From NCBI GenBank assembly GCA_902537275.1, contig CACBAW010000009.1:1-32258 (forward strand): a stretch of DNA of 32,258 nucleotides, in the 5' to 3' direction. Made by a program: the position numbers and the translations under genes. Below, in pieces: positions 21,505 through 31,114 of this stretch. The stretch's first letter is position 1. Each line of letters opens with the position of its first letter. This stretch comes from an uncultured Synechococcaceae cyanobacterium (GTDB taxonomy: Bacteria > Cyanobacteriota > Cyanobacteriia > PCC-6307 > Cyanobiaceae). The notes under the pieces were generated by a model, which saw only the letters and a program-made list of their open reading frames with translations, had not been told where the DNA came from and searched no databases.

Positions 21505-22695
21505 TTATGCATTTGGAGATGGCCAAATGTCTCTTACCATAGTTAATAAAATTTGAGCTTCATCATATCTTTCTGAATGCGTTTTACCATTTAATAAAAA
21601 TGTGATGTGAGCCATTTTTCTTCCCAGAATTTCGCGAGATTTGCCATAACAATGAATATTAGAACCCTCAATTTCAGATAACATTTTAATTCTGGTTTCC
21701 ATTGAGATTGGGAAATTCTTTTTTAACCCCAATAGATTTACCATAATTGCACCTTCACAGTTCATTTTAATTTCAGGTGGCATTATCCCAGAAGAAATGC
21801 AAACATATTGATCAAACTGACTTGAGGTGCAAGCTTCAATAGAGAAATGAGCTGAGTTATGTGTTCTAGGAGCTATTTCATTAATTAAAAGACCATTATC
21901 TCCATAGAAGAATTCAATAGCTAAAACTCCAACGTAATTAAGTTCATTGACTATTGAAGAGAAAATATTTATTGCAAATAAGTTCAAATCGTATTCATTT
22001 GTTCCAGGTGCAAGAACCCAATCGCAAACATGGTTTGATTGGAACGTCTCAACTATTGGAAAGAATCTTATCTTACCGGTCCTATCTCTCGAACCAACAA
22101 GAGCCAGTTCCTTTTCATACTCTATCCATTCTTCTATTAACCATTCATCAGAATTATTCTCTGTTAAAAAAGAATCTAAATCTTCTTTTGTCTTTATTTT
22201 TCTGTTCCCTTTACCGTCATATCCACCTTTGTTTGATTTTGCCATTAGAGGAAAAGTCCAATTATTAATTTCCTCATCCGAGAGATTTTTAAAATCTTCA
22301 ATACTTATCCATTTTGGGCAGGGAATATTCATTCTTTCTATTAATTTTTTTTGAGAAAACCTATCTACTAATGGCTTAATTGCATTAAGGCTTGGAACAA
22401 AAATATCTTTATTGTCAATCAAATTTAATTTATCTATTTTTATCCATTCATTTTCAAAAATTATTTTTTCACACTCATTAATTAATGATTTATTGCCTCT
22501 TATCTTTAAAGGATCAGCTTCTATGACATGATCTGCTTTTAAACCAGCAGGATCATCACAAGATTTTGTTTGCACACATACTTCTAGATCTCTTTTTTTT
22601 GCTGCCTCGGTTAACATCAAAGCCAGCTGACCACCTCCAATTATTCCTAAGGAATAATTTTTCTTAATATCGTTTATATTTTTTTTAAAACTCAT
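21505..22695 (-). CDS. purK: N5-carboxyaminoimidazole ribonucleotide synthase PurK
   Basis: The 396-residue ATP-grasp enzyme begins (after a short extension) with LGIIGGGQLALMLTEAA (16-32). It contains FPLMAKSNKGGYDGKGNRKI (ATP-binding lysine and glycine loop) and INEIAPRTHNSAHFSIEAC near the metal site, all diagnostic of PurK. It converts AIR, bicarbonate and ATP to N5-CAIR in purine synthesis. It is divergent from aroB across 125 bases, and its 3' end faces the 6S RNA locus. Confidence 0.95.
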   Translation of the reverse strand: MSFKKNINDIKKNYSLGIIGGGQLALMLTEAAKKRDLEVCVQTKSCDDPAGLKADHVIEADPLKIRGNKSLINECEKIIFENEWIKIDKLNLIDNKDIFVPSLNAIKPLVDRFSQKKLIERMNIPCPKWISIEDFKNLSDEEINNWTFPLMAKSNKGGYDGKGNRKIKTKEDLDSFLTENNSDEWLIEEWIEYEKELALVGSRDRTGKIRFFPIVETFQSNHVCDWVLAPGTNEYDLNLFAINIFSSIVNELNYVGVLAIEFFYGDNGLLINEIAPRTHNSAHFSIEACTSSQFDQYVCISSGIMPPEIKMNCEGAIMVNLLGLKKNFPISMETRIKMLSEIEGSNIHCYGKSREILGRKMAHITFLLNGKTHSERYDEAQILLTMVRDIWPSPNA

Positions 22696-22820
22696 AGCAC
22701 GATTTTATTACCATTTCTAATTCTTAACAACTGAATTTTTAAGGATCTAGAGCTTAGATTTTGCTAATATATAAAGTATTTAATACCAAATATTTATAAA
22801 TTTTAAATAGGTAATCAATT

Positions 22821-23912
22821 GTGAATAAAAGAAAAATATTAGTCCCATTAGGTGATAAGTCATACGAAGTAACTCTAGAAGCAGGGATACTGAATAATAT
22901 CAGCGAAGAACTTTTAAAAATTGGAATAACAAAAAATAGAAAAATACTTGTGATTTCAAATGAAGAAATATCAAATTTGTATGGAGAAAAATTTTTAAAT
23001 AATTTAAACGATAATAAATTTCAGGCCAAAATGTTTCTTATCAAGGCTGGGGAATCATATAAAAACTTAAAAACCTTAAGTGAAATATATGATATGGCAT
23101 TTGAATTTGGCTTAGATAGAAATTCAATAATTATTGCCCTTGGAGGAGGAATTGTTGGAGATGTAAGTGGTTTTGCAGCTGCGACTTGGCTGAGAGGTAT
23201 CGAATATATTCAGATTCCCACAACATTATTATCAATGGTTGATTCATCTGTGGGGGGGAAAACAGGAGTAAATCATCCAAAAGGTAAGAATTTAATTGGA
23301 GCTTTCAATCAACCTAAAGCAGTTTTTATTGATCCAGAAACTTTAAAAAGTTTGCCCAAAAGAGAATTTAGTGCAGGCATGGCCGAAGTAATAAAATACG
23401 GAGTAATAAGAGATAAAGAACTTTTCGAATACTTAGAAATTGAAAAAAACAAAAATGAACTTATAAATCTCAAAAATGAATATCTAATTAAAGTAATTGA
23501 TAGTTCAATTAAAACAAAGTCTCATATTGTTTCACAAGACGAACATGAGAATGGTCTTAGAGCAATATTAAATTATGGTCATTCTTTTGGTCACGTTATT
23601 GAAAATTTATGTGGATACGGCAAATTTTTACATGGTGAGGCAATATCAATTGGTATGAATATTGCGGGGAAAATCGCAATTGAGAAAGGGTTATGGTCTA
23701 AAGAAGAATTAGAGAGACAGAAGAATCTTTTGAAGAGTTACGATCTTCCTACCGAGATCCCCAAAATAAATAAAGAAGACGTTCTAACAATACTTATGGG
23801 CGATAAAAAAGTTCGTGATGGCAAAATGAGATTTATATTACCGAAAGAAATTGGTGTAGTTAATATATATAATGACGTAGAAGATTCATTATTTTTAAAG
23901 TTTTTTTCTTAA
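22821..23912 (+). CDS. aroB: 3-dehydroquinate synthase AroB
   Basis: The 363-residue protein has the NAD-binding [17 protein letters not shown] (from ~106), [20 protein letters not shown] (122-141) and metal-binding segments [18 protein letters not shown] and [11 protein letters not shown]. It converts DAHP to 3-dehydroquinate, the second shikimate step. GTG 22821 is the likely start, preceded by AGGT nine bases upstream. Its end overlaps the convergent methyltransferase gene by four bases. Confidence 0.96.
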   Translation: MNKRKILVPLGDKSYEVTLEAGILNNISEELLKIGITKNRKILVISNEEISNLYGEKFLNNLNDNKFQAKMFLIKAGESYKNLKTLSEIYDMAFEFGLDRNSIIIALGGGIVGDVSGFAAATWLRGIEYIQIPTTLLSMVDSSVGGKTGVNHPKGKNLIGAFNQPKAVFIDPETLKSLPKREFSAGMAEVIKYGVIRDKELFEYLEIEKNKNELINLKNEYLIKVIDSSIKTKSHIVSQDEHENGLRAILNYGHSFGHVIENLCGYGKFLHGEAISIGMNIAGKIAIEKGLWSKEELERQKNLLKSYDLPTEIPKINKEDVLTILMGDKKVRDGKMRFILPKEIGVVNIYNDVEDSLFLKFFS

Positions 23913-25099
23913 CGCAAATAGGTTGAATTTATATTCATTTTCTTATCATTAAACTTTTTAAAAACAAACCACTTAAAATCACCTAAACAAACAGGATCAA
24001 CGAGTCTAAGTAATGCCTCTCTTCTAAGAAGGGCATTTGATAAATCCTCTTTAATTTCTTTCTGAATCCCATAAAGTCTCTCTGCTAATCCAAGTGCCAA
24101 CAAAGCCTCTCCTTGTTTAGTTATTCCAACAGTATCAAATCCATAAGTCTCAGCATCATTAATTAAAGTTTCTATGCACACATGAGATGTTAAATCGCAA
24201 TTTCCAGGAGAATCTAGGACATTACTCGTCATTTTTTGATTTTCATAAGAAACTATCGTCCCATCAGAATTCTTAGAGGTGTAGTATTTTTTAGCTTCTT
24301 TAGCGTAATCAATTATCAATAAAATACCATTATCAATTTTCTGATAAATAGCTTTTAACCATTTTGAGTTATCTATATGCCATTCTGTGGTCCATCCTTC
24401 AAGAGCATCTTCAGGTGGGATAGTAATGCCCAACTCACTTTTAGCAAGTTCAATACTTTTTCTTAATTCACTTGTAATTGGCATTTCATCAAAATATAAT
24501 TTATGAGATTTTTTGTCTATAGAAACTGCTTGTCGAAGTAATTTTCCTTTTGAGAAGGTAATTCTCTCTACTGGCAAAGCATCCAAAACCTCATTTGCAA
24601 GAACTATTCCATTTATATTATTTTCCTCTACTTCTTCCAAACCTTTCCATAAAATATCAATGCCTAAGTTTAAAAATTCTTCCAATTTATTTTTTTGTTT
24701 TTCTACCATCCCTTCATTAGGTTCAATAATTACAAAAGAAACTCCTTCCAAAAAATTCTTGTTATTTTCTAAAAAATATTTAATTAATCCACTCATTAAG
24801 CTTCCATCTCCTGCTCCAAATTCAATTACAGCTAATTTCTGATGAGATAAAAAACTATTTTTGAACTGAATCAACCAATCTTTTATTTGTTTACCAACCA
24901 AAAAAGCAAACTCATCAGATAAAGAGGGTGATGTGACAAAATCTCCTCGAACGCCTAACTCAGCTTTACCGCTGCCGTAGTAACCATAATTAGGATCATT
25001 TAATGCAAAATTCATAAAGTCATAAAAACTTATAGTCCCACCCATTTTTATTATTTTTTTTACTAACCAATCTGGATTATTCGCGGGTAAGCTATTCAT
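23909..25099 (-). CDS. Class I SAM-dependent methyltransferase, MidA/NDUFAF7 (DUF185) family
   Basis: The 396-residue protein has the family N-terminus ([39 protein letters not shown]), the SAM-binding [28 protein letters not shown] and IIDYAKEA. In eukaryotes the homologue methylates an arginine of respiratory complex I; the bacterial substrate is not established. In a cyanobacterium the NDH-1 complex is a reasonable guess. It is divergent from the Psb32-like gene across 31 bases. Confidence 0.88.
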   Translation of the reverse strand: MNSLPANNPDWLVKKIIKMGGTISFYDFMNFALNDPNYGYYGSGKAELGVRGDFVTSPSLSDEFAFLVGKQIKDWLIQFKNSFLSHQKLAVIEFGAGDGSLMSGLIKYFLENNKNFLEGVSFVIIEPNEGMVEKQKNKLEEFLNLGIDILWKGLEEVEENNINGIVLANEVLDALPVERITFSKGKLLRQAVSIDKKSHKLYFDEMPITSELRKSIELAKSELGITIPPEDALEGWTTEWHIDNSKWLKAIYQKIDNGILLIIDYAKEAKKYYTSKNSDGTIVSYENQKMTSNVLDSPGNCDLTSHVCIETLINDAETYGFDTVGITKQGEALLALGLAERLYGIQKEIKEDLSNALLRREALLRLVDPVCLGDFKWFVFKKFNDKKMNINSTYLR

Positions 25100-25130
25100 C
25101 GGCGAAAATATAAAAAGACAGAACTTATTT

Positions 25131-25928
25131 ATGCCTTCAAAGATTAACTATTTATTAGGAATATTTCTATCTATATTAGTTTTAATTTCACATAAACCCG
25201 TTTTCGCTATAAATAATCCAAATCTCTTACCAGAAGAAAAAACACCAGTAATTGATTTAGCTAAAACATTAAGCCCTAATCAGAAAAAAACTTTAGAGGA
25301 AAAGCTCAATAATCTAGAAATTGAAAGTGGGTGGAAAATTAAATATTTATCTCAGTTTGATAGTTCTCCTGGTAGCGCAATAAAGGACTATTGGGATTTA
25401 GATGAGACAAGTTTGTTGATAGTTGCGGATCCTAGAGGGGGGAATTTGCTGAACTTTAACGTCGGAGAGGCTTATTTTAATTTTATGCCAAGGTTATTTT
25501 GGGTTGAACTTCAAACAAGATTTGGCAACCAATACTATGTTAAAGATCATGGTGAGGATGGGGCAGTATTAGATGCAATTGATTCAGTAAAGATTTGCCT
25601 CGAAAGAGGAGGATGCCAAGTTGTCCCTGGCCTACCCAAAGAGCAATATATTTGGACTTTATGTACATCTATTCTTGGAGGTTTAGTAGCAGGTTTTGCA
25701 TCTGCTCCAAGAAAAGAAGGTCAAGTCATATCAATTGGATTTTTAGCTCTTCTTTCTCCCTTATGGGGAATGTTATTTGGAATTTTTGGTTTGGCACCGA
25801 TAATATCCAGAACAAATGATTTATTACCTTTATTTAAAAATGGTTTAGCTTTTACAGCCGCAGGAATTGCAGGTTATATCTTGTCTCAAACATTATTTTC
25901 AAGATATGAAAAGCCTAAAAATACTTAA
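25131..25928 (+). CDS. TPM-domain protein, Psb32-like photosystem II repair factor
   Basis: A signal peptide (residues 1-26, cleavage after VFA) precedes a TPM domain: VIDLAKTLSPNQKKTLEEKL, ETSLLIVADPRGGNLLNFNVG and FWVELQTRFGNQYYV. A C-terminal membrane part with about three hydrophobic helices (~175-255) follows. Layout and length fit the cyanobacterial Psb32 family, which protects photosystem II from photodamage. The role is inherited from the family. Confidence 0.82.
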   Translation: MPSKINYLLGIFLSILVLISHKPVFAINNPNLLPEEKTPVIDLAKTLSPNQKKTLEEKLNNLEIESGWKIKYLSQFDSSPGSAIKDYWDLDETSLLIVADPRGGNLLNFNVGEAYFNFMPRLFWVELQTRFGNQYYVKDHGEDGAVLDAIDSVKICLERGGCQVVPGLPKEQYIWTLCTSILGGLVAGFASAPRKEGQVISIGFLALLSPLWGMLFGIFGLAPIISRTNDLLPLFKNGLAFTAAGIAGYILSQTLFSRYEKPKNT

Positions 25929-25951
25929 AAAATAAACAAAAATATCAAATC

Positions 25952-26785
25952 CTAAAAAAATTTATTTTCTTCACAAATTTCACCAGACTCTGAATACCAT
26001 CTGTGAGAGACATTTCTTAATTCCTTTTTTTCAAACTCAATCCAAGAAAAGTTAATAAGTAATTTCCCATCCTCATCAGTTTTATATCTTGGCACTACAG
26101 CAGTATTGAAATAAATTGTCCCTTTGCTATCAATTTTAAACATCTCTCTTAAACCAAGATTTCTTTTAAGCCGATTGTGCATATGACCAAAAATTACAAG
26201 ATCAACTTTTCTTCTTTTTTGTATTTGAGAGATAGCAACAGACAAATCTCTATCTCCCCAATCTAAAGAGGGTAATTTCCAGTCTTTCCCACAAATGCTT
26301 TTAGGTTCTGAACCTAAACCCGAAGGGCCAGCATGAGACATAATTATTAAAGGTATATCTTCTACAGTCTTTTCCGAACATTTGATAATTTTATTTATTG
26401 AATCTTGTTCGGTGATGGGTCCATAAACACCTTTAACTTCTTTCGAAAGATAATAGCCGCCCCCAGAACTACATGGTCTAGCAGACAATAAATTTATTTG
26501 ATTATTAAAAACTTTCAAATCCCATGCACAATATTTTTCACCAAGGACACGTATCTGTTTTGAGAGAGTTTCCCCTGTAGAATCTTTCCCTCTATCATGA
26601 TTTCCTAAAATCACATAAGTAGGAATTTTGATCTCATTGATTTTTTTAATTATTTTTACACTTCCCTCAGAAATATCACCAACAAACAAAACAACATTTG
26701 GTTTGATAATCGATAAAACTTTCAAGTCTAATTCAGACCATTGACCATGACAGTCACCAACAATAGCAATTTTTAAATTTGTCAG
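25952..26785 (-). CDS. Calcineurin-like metallophosphoesterase (TIGR04168-like), non-canonical start
   Basis: Motifs visible are GDISEG, GNHDRG, MSHAGPSG and FGHMHNR, giving a complete dinuclear metal site only if motif I (IAIVGDCHGQW) is included. That motif lies upstream of TTG 26725, in the same open frame reaching back to a stop at 26798-26800. The only plausible starts are CTG 26785 or ATT 26788; no ATG, GTG or TTG is available. I give the CTG version (277 aa); a TTG 26725 start would yield 257 residues and lose motif I. The family occurs in plants and cyanobacteria with unknown substrate. Confidence 0.8.
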   Translation of the reverse strand: MTNLKIAIVGDCHGQWSELDLKVLSIIKPNVVLFVGDISEGSVKIIKKINEIKIPTYVILGNHDRGKDSTGETLSKQIRVLGEKYCAWDLKVFNNQINLLSARPCSSGGGYYLSKEVKGVYGPITEQDSINKIIKCSEKTVEDIPLIIMSHAGPSGLGSEPKSICGKDWKLPSLDWGDRDLSVAISQIQKRRKVDLVIFGHMHNRLKRNLGLREMFKIDSKGTIYFNTAVVPRYKTDEDGKLLINFSWIEFEKKELRNVSHRWYSESGEICEENKFF

Positions 26786-26806
26786 AATTTTTTCTGTTTA
26801 AAGGCA

Positions 26807-26812
26807 TATAAT
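26807..26812 (+). promoter_or_regulatory. Probable -10 box of nadA
   Basis: TATAAT is a perfect -10 element in the 49-base divergent gap, placing the start of transcription near 26819. That is only about 16 bases before CTG 26835. No clear -35 is seen. Confidence 0.5.
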
Positions 26813-26834
26813 CTATTTAGAGATATTCTAAATC

Positions 26835-27803
26835 CTGACCAGTATAACTTCTACTGCAAAACAGAAATCAGTTCAAAATGAAGAGGATTTGATTTCTGAA
26901 ATAAAGGAGCGTTGCGAAAAAGCTAATGCAATTATTCTTGCGCACTATTATCAAGCTCCAGAGATTCAAGAAATTGCAGATTTTATTGGCGATTCATTAG
27001 ATCTATCTAGGAAAGCTGCAAATAATGACGCAGATATAATAATTTTTTGCGGTGTGCACTTTATGGCCGAAACTGCAAAAATACTTAGCCCTAATAAAAC
27101 AGTCTTATTGCCAGATTTTGACGCAGGGTGTTCATTAGCAGACGATTGTCCCTCAGATAAATTTCAAAAGTTCAGGGAAGAAAATCCAGATCACTATGTC
27201 GTAAGTTATATAAATTGTACTGCAGAAGTAAAAGCTCAAAGTGATCTGATATGTACAAGCAGTAATGCAGTTTCATTAATTAAAAAGATACCTGAAGAAA
27301 AAAAGATAATATTTGCACCAGATCAGAACCTTGGGAGATGGGTACAGAAAAATTCAGGAAGAGATCTTAAGTTATGGCCTGGCAGCTGTATTGTTCATGA
27401 ATCGTTTAGTGAAGAAGCACTTCTAAAATTAAAATATCAAAATCCAGGATCAAAAGTCATTGCTCATCCTGAATGTAGTCAAAATTTACTAATTCTCTCA
27501 GATTTTATTGGATCAACAAGTAAGCTGCTTGATTTCGTGAGTAAAGATCCATCTAAAACTTACATGGTACTAACTGAACCTGGAATAATTCATCAAATGA
27601 AAAAGAAAGAACCTAACAAAATTTTTATTGAAGTCCCAGATGTAGAAGGTTGTAAATGTAACGAGTGTCCTTATATGAAATTAAATACTTTAGAAAAAAT
27701 TCTAGATTGTTTGAAAAACAATTCCCCATCTATCGAACTAGACCCAGAAATAATAAGAAGAGCCTATGTGCCAATAAAGAGAATGCTGGATATGAGTAAT
27801 TAA
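26835..27803 (+). CDS. nadA: Quinolinate synthase NadA, start codon uncertain
   Basis: The NadA signature is clear: ILAHYYQAPEIQEIADFIGD, DSLDLSRKAA, FCGVHFMAETAKIL, the cysteine-containing CSLADDCP, HPECSQNLL, and the C-terminal CKCNECPYMKLNTLEKI. Together the conserved Cys residues bind a 4Fe-4S cluster. It condenses iminoaspartate with dihydroxyacetone phosphate to quinolinate for NAD synthesis. The only start after TTG 26889 (304 aa) has a poorly spaced SD. The frame is open upstream to CTG 26835 (322 aa, LTSITSTAKQKS), which I use here. Confidence 0.93.
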   Translation: MTSITSTAKQKSVQNEEDLISEIKERCEKANAIILAHYYQAPEIQEIADFIGDSLDLSRKAANNDADIIIFCGVHFMAETAKILSPNKTVLLPDFDAGCSLADDCPSDKFQKFREENPDHYVVSYINCTAEVKAQSDLICTSSNAVSLIKKIPEEKKIIFAPDQNLGRWVQKNSGRDLKLWPGSCIVHESFSEEALLKLKYQNPGSKVIAHPECSQNLLILSDFIGSTSKLLDFVSKDPSKTYMVLTEPGIIHQMKKKEPNKIFIEVPDVEGCKCNECPYMKLNTLEKILDCLKNNSPSIELDPEIIRRAYVPIKRMLDMSN

Positions 27804-29134
27804 TTTAATGAAAATACTTTATCTTCCTTATAAATTTTAAGGAATGCATTAAGGTTTGTAGTGTCGGGCTTAAATTCGCTTATCTGACTCTTTCTATTAA
27901 TTATATTTATTAGCTCTTTTTCACCAGCTCTATATTGTTTATCTTTTCTAGTTCCTATCTCTCTTTGGAGTATAGGGTTTATATTCATTTTTACTTCTAT
28001 GTCTGGAATAATTCCAGATTTGTTTATATCAGTGCCGTTCGGAGTTAAATACTTAGCGACTGTAACAGTTAGACCTGAACCATCAACTAATGTTCTCATA
28101 GATTGAACTAAACCTTTACCAAACGTTTTCTTCCCAACTAATTTTCCTCTTTTGTTATCCTTTATTGCACCAGAGACTATTTCACTAGCACTAGCAGATC
28201 CTTCATTAACTAATACAACTAAGGGTTTTTTTGTTAGAGCTTGACCGTTTCCTTTTTTGGTTTCTTTTAAACCATTTTTACTTACTGTACTTACTATTAC
28301 TCCTTTGTTAATGAAGTGCCTTGAGATATCAATGCTTGATTCTAATAAACCTCCAGGATTACTTCTCAAGTCAAGAACATATCCTGCTACTTTTTTTGTT
28401 TCTAAATCCTTAATAGCATCTCTAGTCTCTTTTGATGCATTTGCATTAAATTGTTTAATTCTTACATAGCCAATTGATAAGCCGTTTTTGGTTTGATTGA
28501 CTTTACTTGATACAGATTTTATTTCAATTTTTTCTCTTGATAAAATCTTAAAAAAGGATTTAGAACCTCTAAGAATTTCAAGCTTTACTTTAGTACCTCT
28601 TTGTCCTCTAATTAATTTCACGGCCTCCTCAATATTCATACCTTCAGTAGAAATATCATCTATGGATAATATTTTATCTCTAGCTTCAATTCCAGCATCA
28701 AATGCAGGGGTGCCCTCTATGGGAGAAATAATTATTAAATCATCAGATTCTTTATCTTTAACTATTTGGATACCAACTCCAGTTAATTCACCAGAGGTAT
28801 CGATTCTCATCTGATTAAATTCCTTAGGTTCTAAAAATCTTGTATAAGAATCATCTAAGTTAGAAAGCATATCTCTAATCGCATCATATGCTTCATTGCT
28901 ATCTGAATATGTTTTTGATAAAACTTTTTTTCTTAGATTAATCCAATTAGACTTTTGAAATTTGCCGCTTGAATCAAGAAAATCTCTATATACAATTTGC
29001 CAAACATGATCAATTACTTCCTTATAACTATTATTTAAAACTGTCGCCTCTGCAAAATTATTTAAAAACAGGCCAGAAAAGGATGTCGCAAGCAGAAATA
29101 TATATTTTTTTTTAAGCAATTTTTTTATCTTCAA
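27800..29134 (-). CDS. ctpA: C-terminal processing protease, CtpA/Prc family
   Basis: The 444-residue protein has a signal peptide (~1-30), an N-terminal helical region, a PDZ domain (~105-195, with GELTGVGIQIV and GTPAFDAGIEARDKI) and an S41 catalytic domain. The serine is S315 (GSASASEIV) and the base is K340 (GKKTFGKG), 25 residues apart as in the D1 protease. It should trim the C-terminus of photosystem II D1 in the lumen, or be a paralogue of that type. Its end overlaps nadA by four bases. Confidence 0.88.
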   Translation of the reverse strand: MKIKKLLKKKYIFLLATSFSGLFLNNFAEATVLNNSYKEVIDHVWQIVYRDFLDSSGKFQKSNWINLRKKVLSKTYSDSNEAYDAIRDMLSNLDDSYTRFLEPKEFNQMRIDTSGELTGVGIQIVKDKESDDLIIISPIEGTPAFDAGIEARDKILSIDDISTEGMNIEEAVKLIRGQRGTKVKLEILRGSKSFFKILSREKIEIKSVSSKVNQTKNGLSIGYVRIKQFNANASKETRDAIKDLETKKVAGYVLDLRSNPGGLLESSIDISRHFINKGVIVSTVSKNGLKETKKGNGQALTKKPLVVLVNEGSASASEIVSGAIKDNKRGKLVGKKTFGKGLVQSMRTLVDGSGLTVTVAKYLTPNGTDINKSGIIPDIEVKMNINPILQREIGTRKDKQYRAGEKELINIINRKSQISEFKPDTTNLNAFLKIYKEDKVFSLN

Positions 29135-29195
29135 ATAATTCGATATTTTTTATTATAAAAAGAATTTATTAATAATTCAAAAATTTGACAAATCC

Positions 29196-30413
29196 TTAAG
29201 GATCAATCCACTTTCCATCATCTTTAATAAGTTGGATTAAAGCATTAACCCCCTCATCTTCAGGTACTCTTTTTATCTCTTCTTTCCTTCTATATAAGGC
29301 AATAGTTCCTTTACCTTTCCCAACATAACCATAATCAGCATCTGCCATTTCTCCTGGCCCATTAACAATACATCCCATTATTGCTATATCTAGGCCCGTT
29401 AAATGTGAGGTGGCGTTCCTAACTTTATCTACAACTTCTTCTAGATTGAAAAGTGTTCTACCACAACTAGGGCAACTGATATATTCAACCATTGTTTTTC
29501 TTAATCCTAAAGATTGCAAAATTGAATAGCACACTGGTATTTCCTTTTCTGGAGCCTCTGTTAAGGAAACCCTGATGGTATCTCCTAATCCCTCTGCTAA
29601 AAGCGTTCCAATTCCAGCAGTACTTTTAATCCTTCCATAATCACCATCACCAGCTTCGGTCACTCCTAAATGTAAGGGATAGTTATATCCTTCTGAGTCA
29701 AGCCTATCTGCAATCATTCTGTAAGCTGCCATCATGACCGGAGCCCTAGAAGCTTTCATAGAAATAATTATGTTATGAAAATCAAGCTCATCACAAATTT
29801 TGACGAATTCCATCGCAGATTCTGTCATTCCTAATGGCGTATCTCCATAAGTAAAAAGCATCCTCTCAGATAGAGACCCATGATTAACTCCAATCCTTAG
29901 AGCTTTGTTTTCAGCCTTTAAAACTTCAACTAAAGGAGTAAATCTTTTAAGTATTGTTTGCTTAATAGTTTCAAATTCCTCATCTGTATATTTAGTTCTT
30001 GTAGGGTCTGATTTTTCAAAAACAAACAATCCAGGATTAATTCTTACTTTATCAACATGTTTTGCAACTTCCATTGCAATTTTCATACCATTATGGTGAA
30101 CATCAGCCACCAAGGGGGTATTGATATTATTCTCTAGTAATTTTGCCTTTATATCTCCTACCGCTTTGGCATGTGCTAAGGAAGGGACAGTTAACCTTAC
30201 TATTTCACAACCCACATCATGAAGCCTTTTGATAGCTAAGTAAGCATTTTCGACATCCATCGTATCTTCATTTATCATCGATTGAACTCTTACTGGATAA
30301 TCACTTCCAATAGCAACATCACCCACCATTACTGTTCTAGTTATCCTTCTCTCAATATGAGTTGAATATCTTTTGGAGATACTATTAACCTTTTTTGATT
30401 GAGTTAATGACAT
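29196..30413 (-). CDS. ispG: 4-hydroxy-3-methylbut-2-enyl diphosphate synthase IspG (GcpE)
   Basis: The 405-residue Fe-S enzyme carries the TIM-barrel segment [23 protein letters not shown] and [10 protein letters not shown]. The C-terminal domain has C314-x-x-C317 (CPSCGRT), C348 (GCIVNGPGE) and E355 as 4Fe-4S ligands. It catalyses the penultimate step of the MEP isoprenoid pathway, feeding carotenoids and chlorophyll side chains; in cyanobacteria the electrons come from ferredoxin. Its start is 35 bases after the glycosylase stop. Confidence 0.96.
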   Translation of the reverse strand: MSLTQSKKVNSISKRYSTHIERRITRTVMVGDVAIGSDYPVRVQSMINEDTMDVENAYLAIKRLHDVGCEIVRLTVPSLAHAKAVGDIKAKLLENNINTPLVADVHHNGMKIAMEVAKHVDKVRINPGLFVFEKSDPTRTKYTDEEFETIKQTILKRFTPLVEVLKAENKALRIGVNHGSLSERMLFTYGDTPLGMTESAMEFVKICDELDFHNIIISMKASRAPVMMAAYRMIADRLDSEGYNYPLHLGVTEAGDGDYGRIKSTAGIGTLLAEGLGDTIRVSLTEAPEKEIPVCYSILQSLGLRKTMVEYISCPSCGRTLFNLEEVVDKVRNATSHLTGLDIAIMGCIVNGPGEMADADYGYVGKGKGTIALYRRKEEIKRVPEDEGVNALIQLIKDDGKWIDP

Positions 30414-30448
30414 TAAAATTCTTGATATTCAAAAAGGATTTCACTAAA

Positions 30449-30952
30449 TTATACGGCATATAGTTTACCACTTACATTCTCTAGGTCTTTCAAAGTTAGA
30501 TGGTAAGGTTTATTGATTTCTTTTGAAGGAAATCTCAACAAATAAGATGGATGAAAAATTACCATAATTTCTCTCCCATATTTTTTAATCCATTGACCTC
30601 TTAAATTACTTATAGGATCTTTAACTTCTAAAATAGCTCTCATAGCAGTTGAACCAGTAAGTAATATAAATTTCGGATCAACTAGCTTTATTTGCTGTAA
30701 TAACCAAGGTTTATGAATATTAATTTCTCTAGCAGTGGGTTTTCTATTATTTGGTGGACGACATTTAATTACATTACAAAAATAAACATCCTTCTTATAG
30801 TGAATTCCAGCTTGTATTAATAATTCGTTTAATAGCTTACCAGATTTACCTACATAAGGTTTTCCTTCTAAATCTTCCTGTGCCCCAGGTGCCTCACCAA
30901 TTATTAACAAATCTGCAAATACACTTCCTCTACCAATTACTAACCTTTTCAC
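30449..30952 (-). CDS. Uracil-DNA glycosylase family 4-like, iron-sulfur ligands reduced
   Basis: The 167-residue protein has motif A GEAPGAQED (19-27), then GKPYVGKSGKLLN, CRPPNNR (64-70), and motif B HPSYLLR (134-140), diagnostic of family-4 UDG. The family normally has Cys-x2-Cys before motif A and two more Cys; here translation starts at GTG 30952, after the expected first pair. The only Cys are C59 and C64, and the fourth position reads His80 (INIHKPWLL). It removes uracil from DNA in the family; catalysis should remain possible without the cluster. Confidence 0.82.
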   Translation of the reverse strand: MKRLVIGRGSVFADLLIIGEAPGAQEDLEGKPYVGKSGKLLNELLIQAGIHYKKDVYFCNVIKCRPPNNRKPTAREINIHKPWLLQQIKLVDPKFILLTGSTAMRAILEVKDPISNLRGQWIKKYGREIMVIFHPSYLLRFPSKEINKPYHLTLKDLENVSGKLYAV

Positions 30953-31114
30953 CGAAATTAAAACTTTAAAATATTTTTATCTTAAGAACTCAAAACATGA
31001 AAATAAAATAGATTAAGAAAATGAACTAAATTAAACCATAGTGTGATAGTTTTATTTATTCTTAATTTATGCATTTGTCATTATTAAAAGTCATATTTGA
31101 AAAGTCATAGATCA

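Noticed and set aside
21297-21542. 81-codon plus-strand frame next to purK
   Set aside because: It crosses the GC-rich structured RNA and runs into the purK 3' end; better explained by a noncoding RNA.
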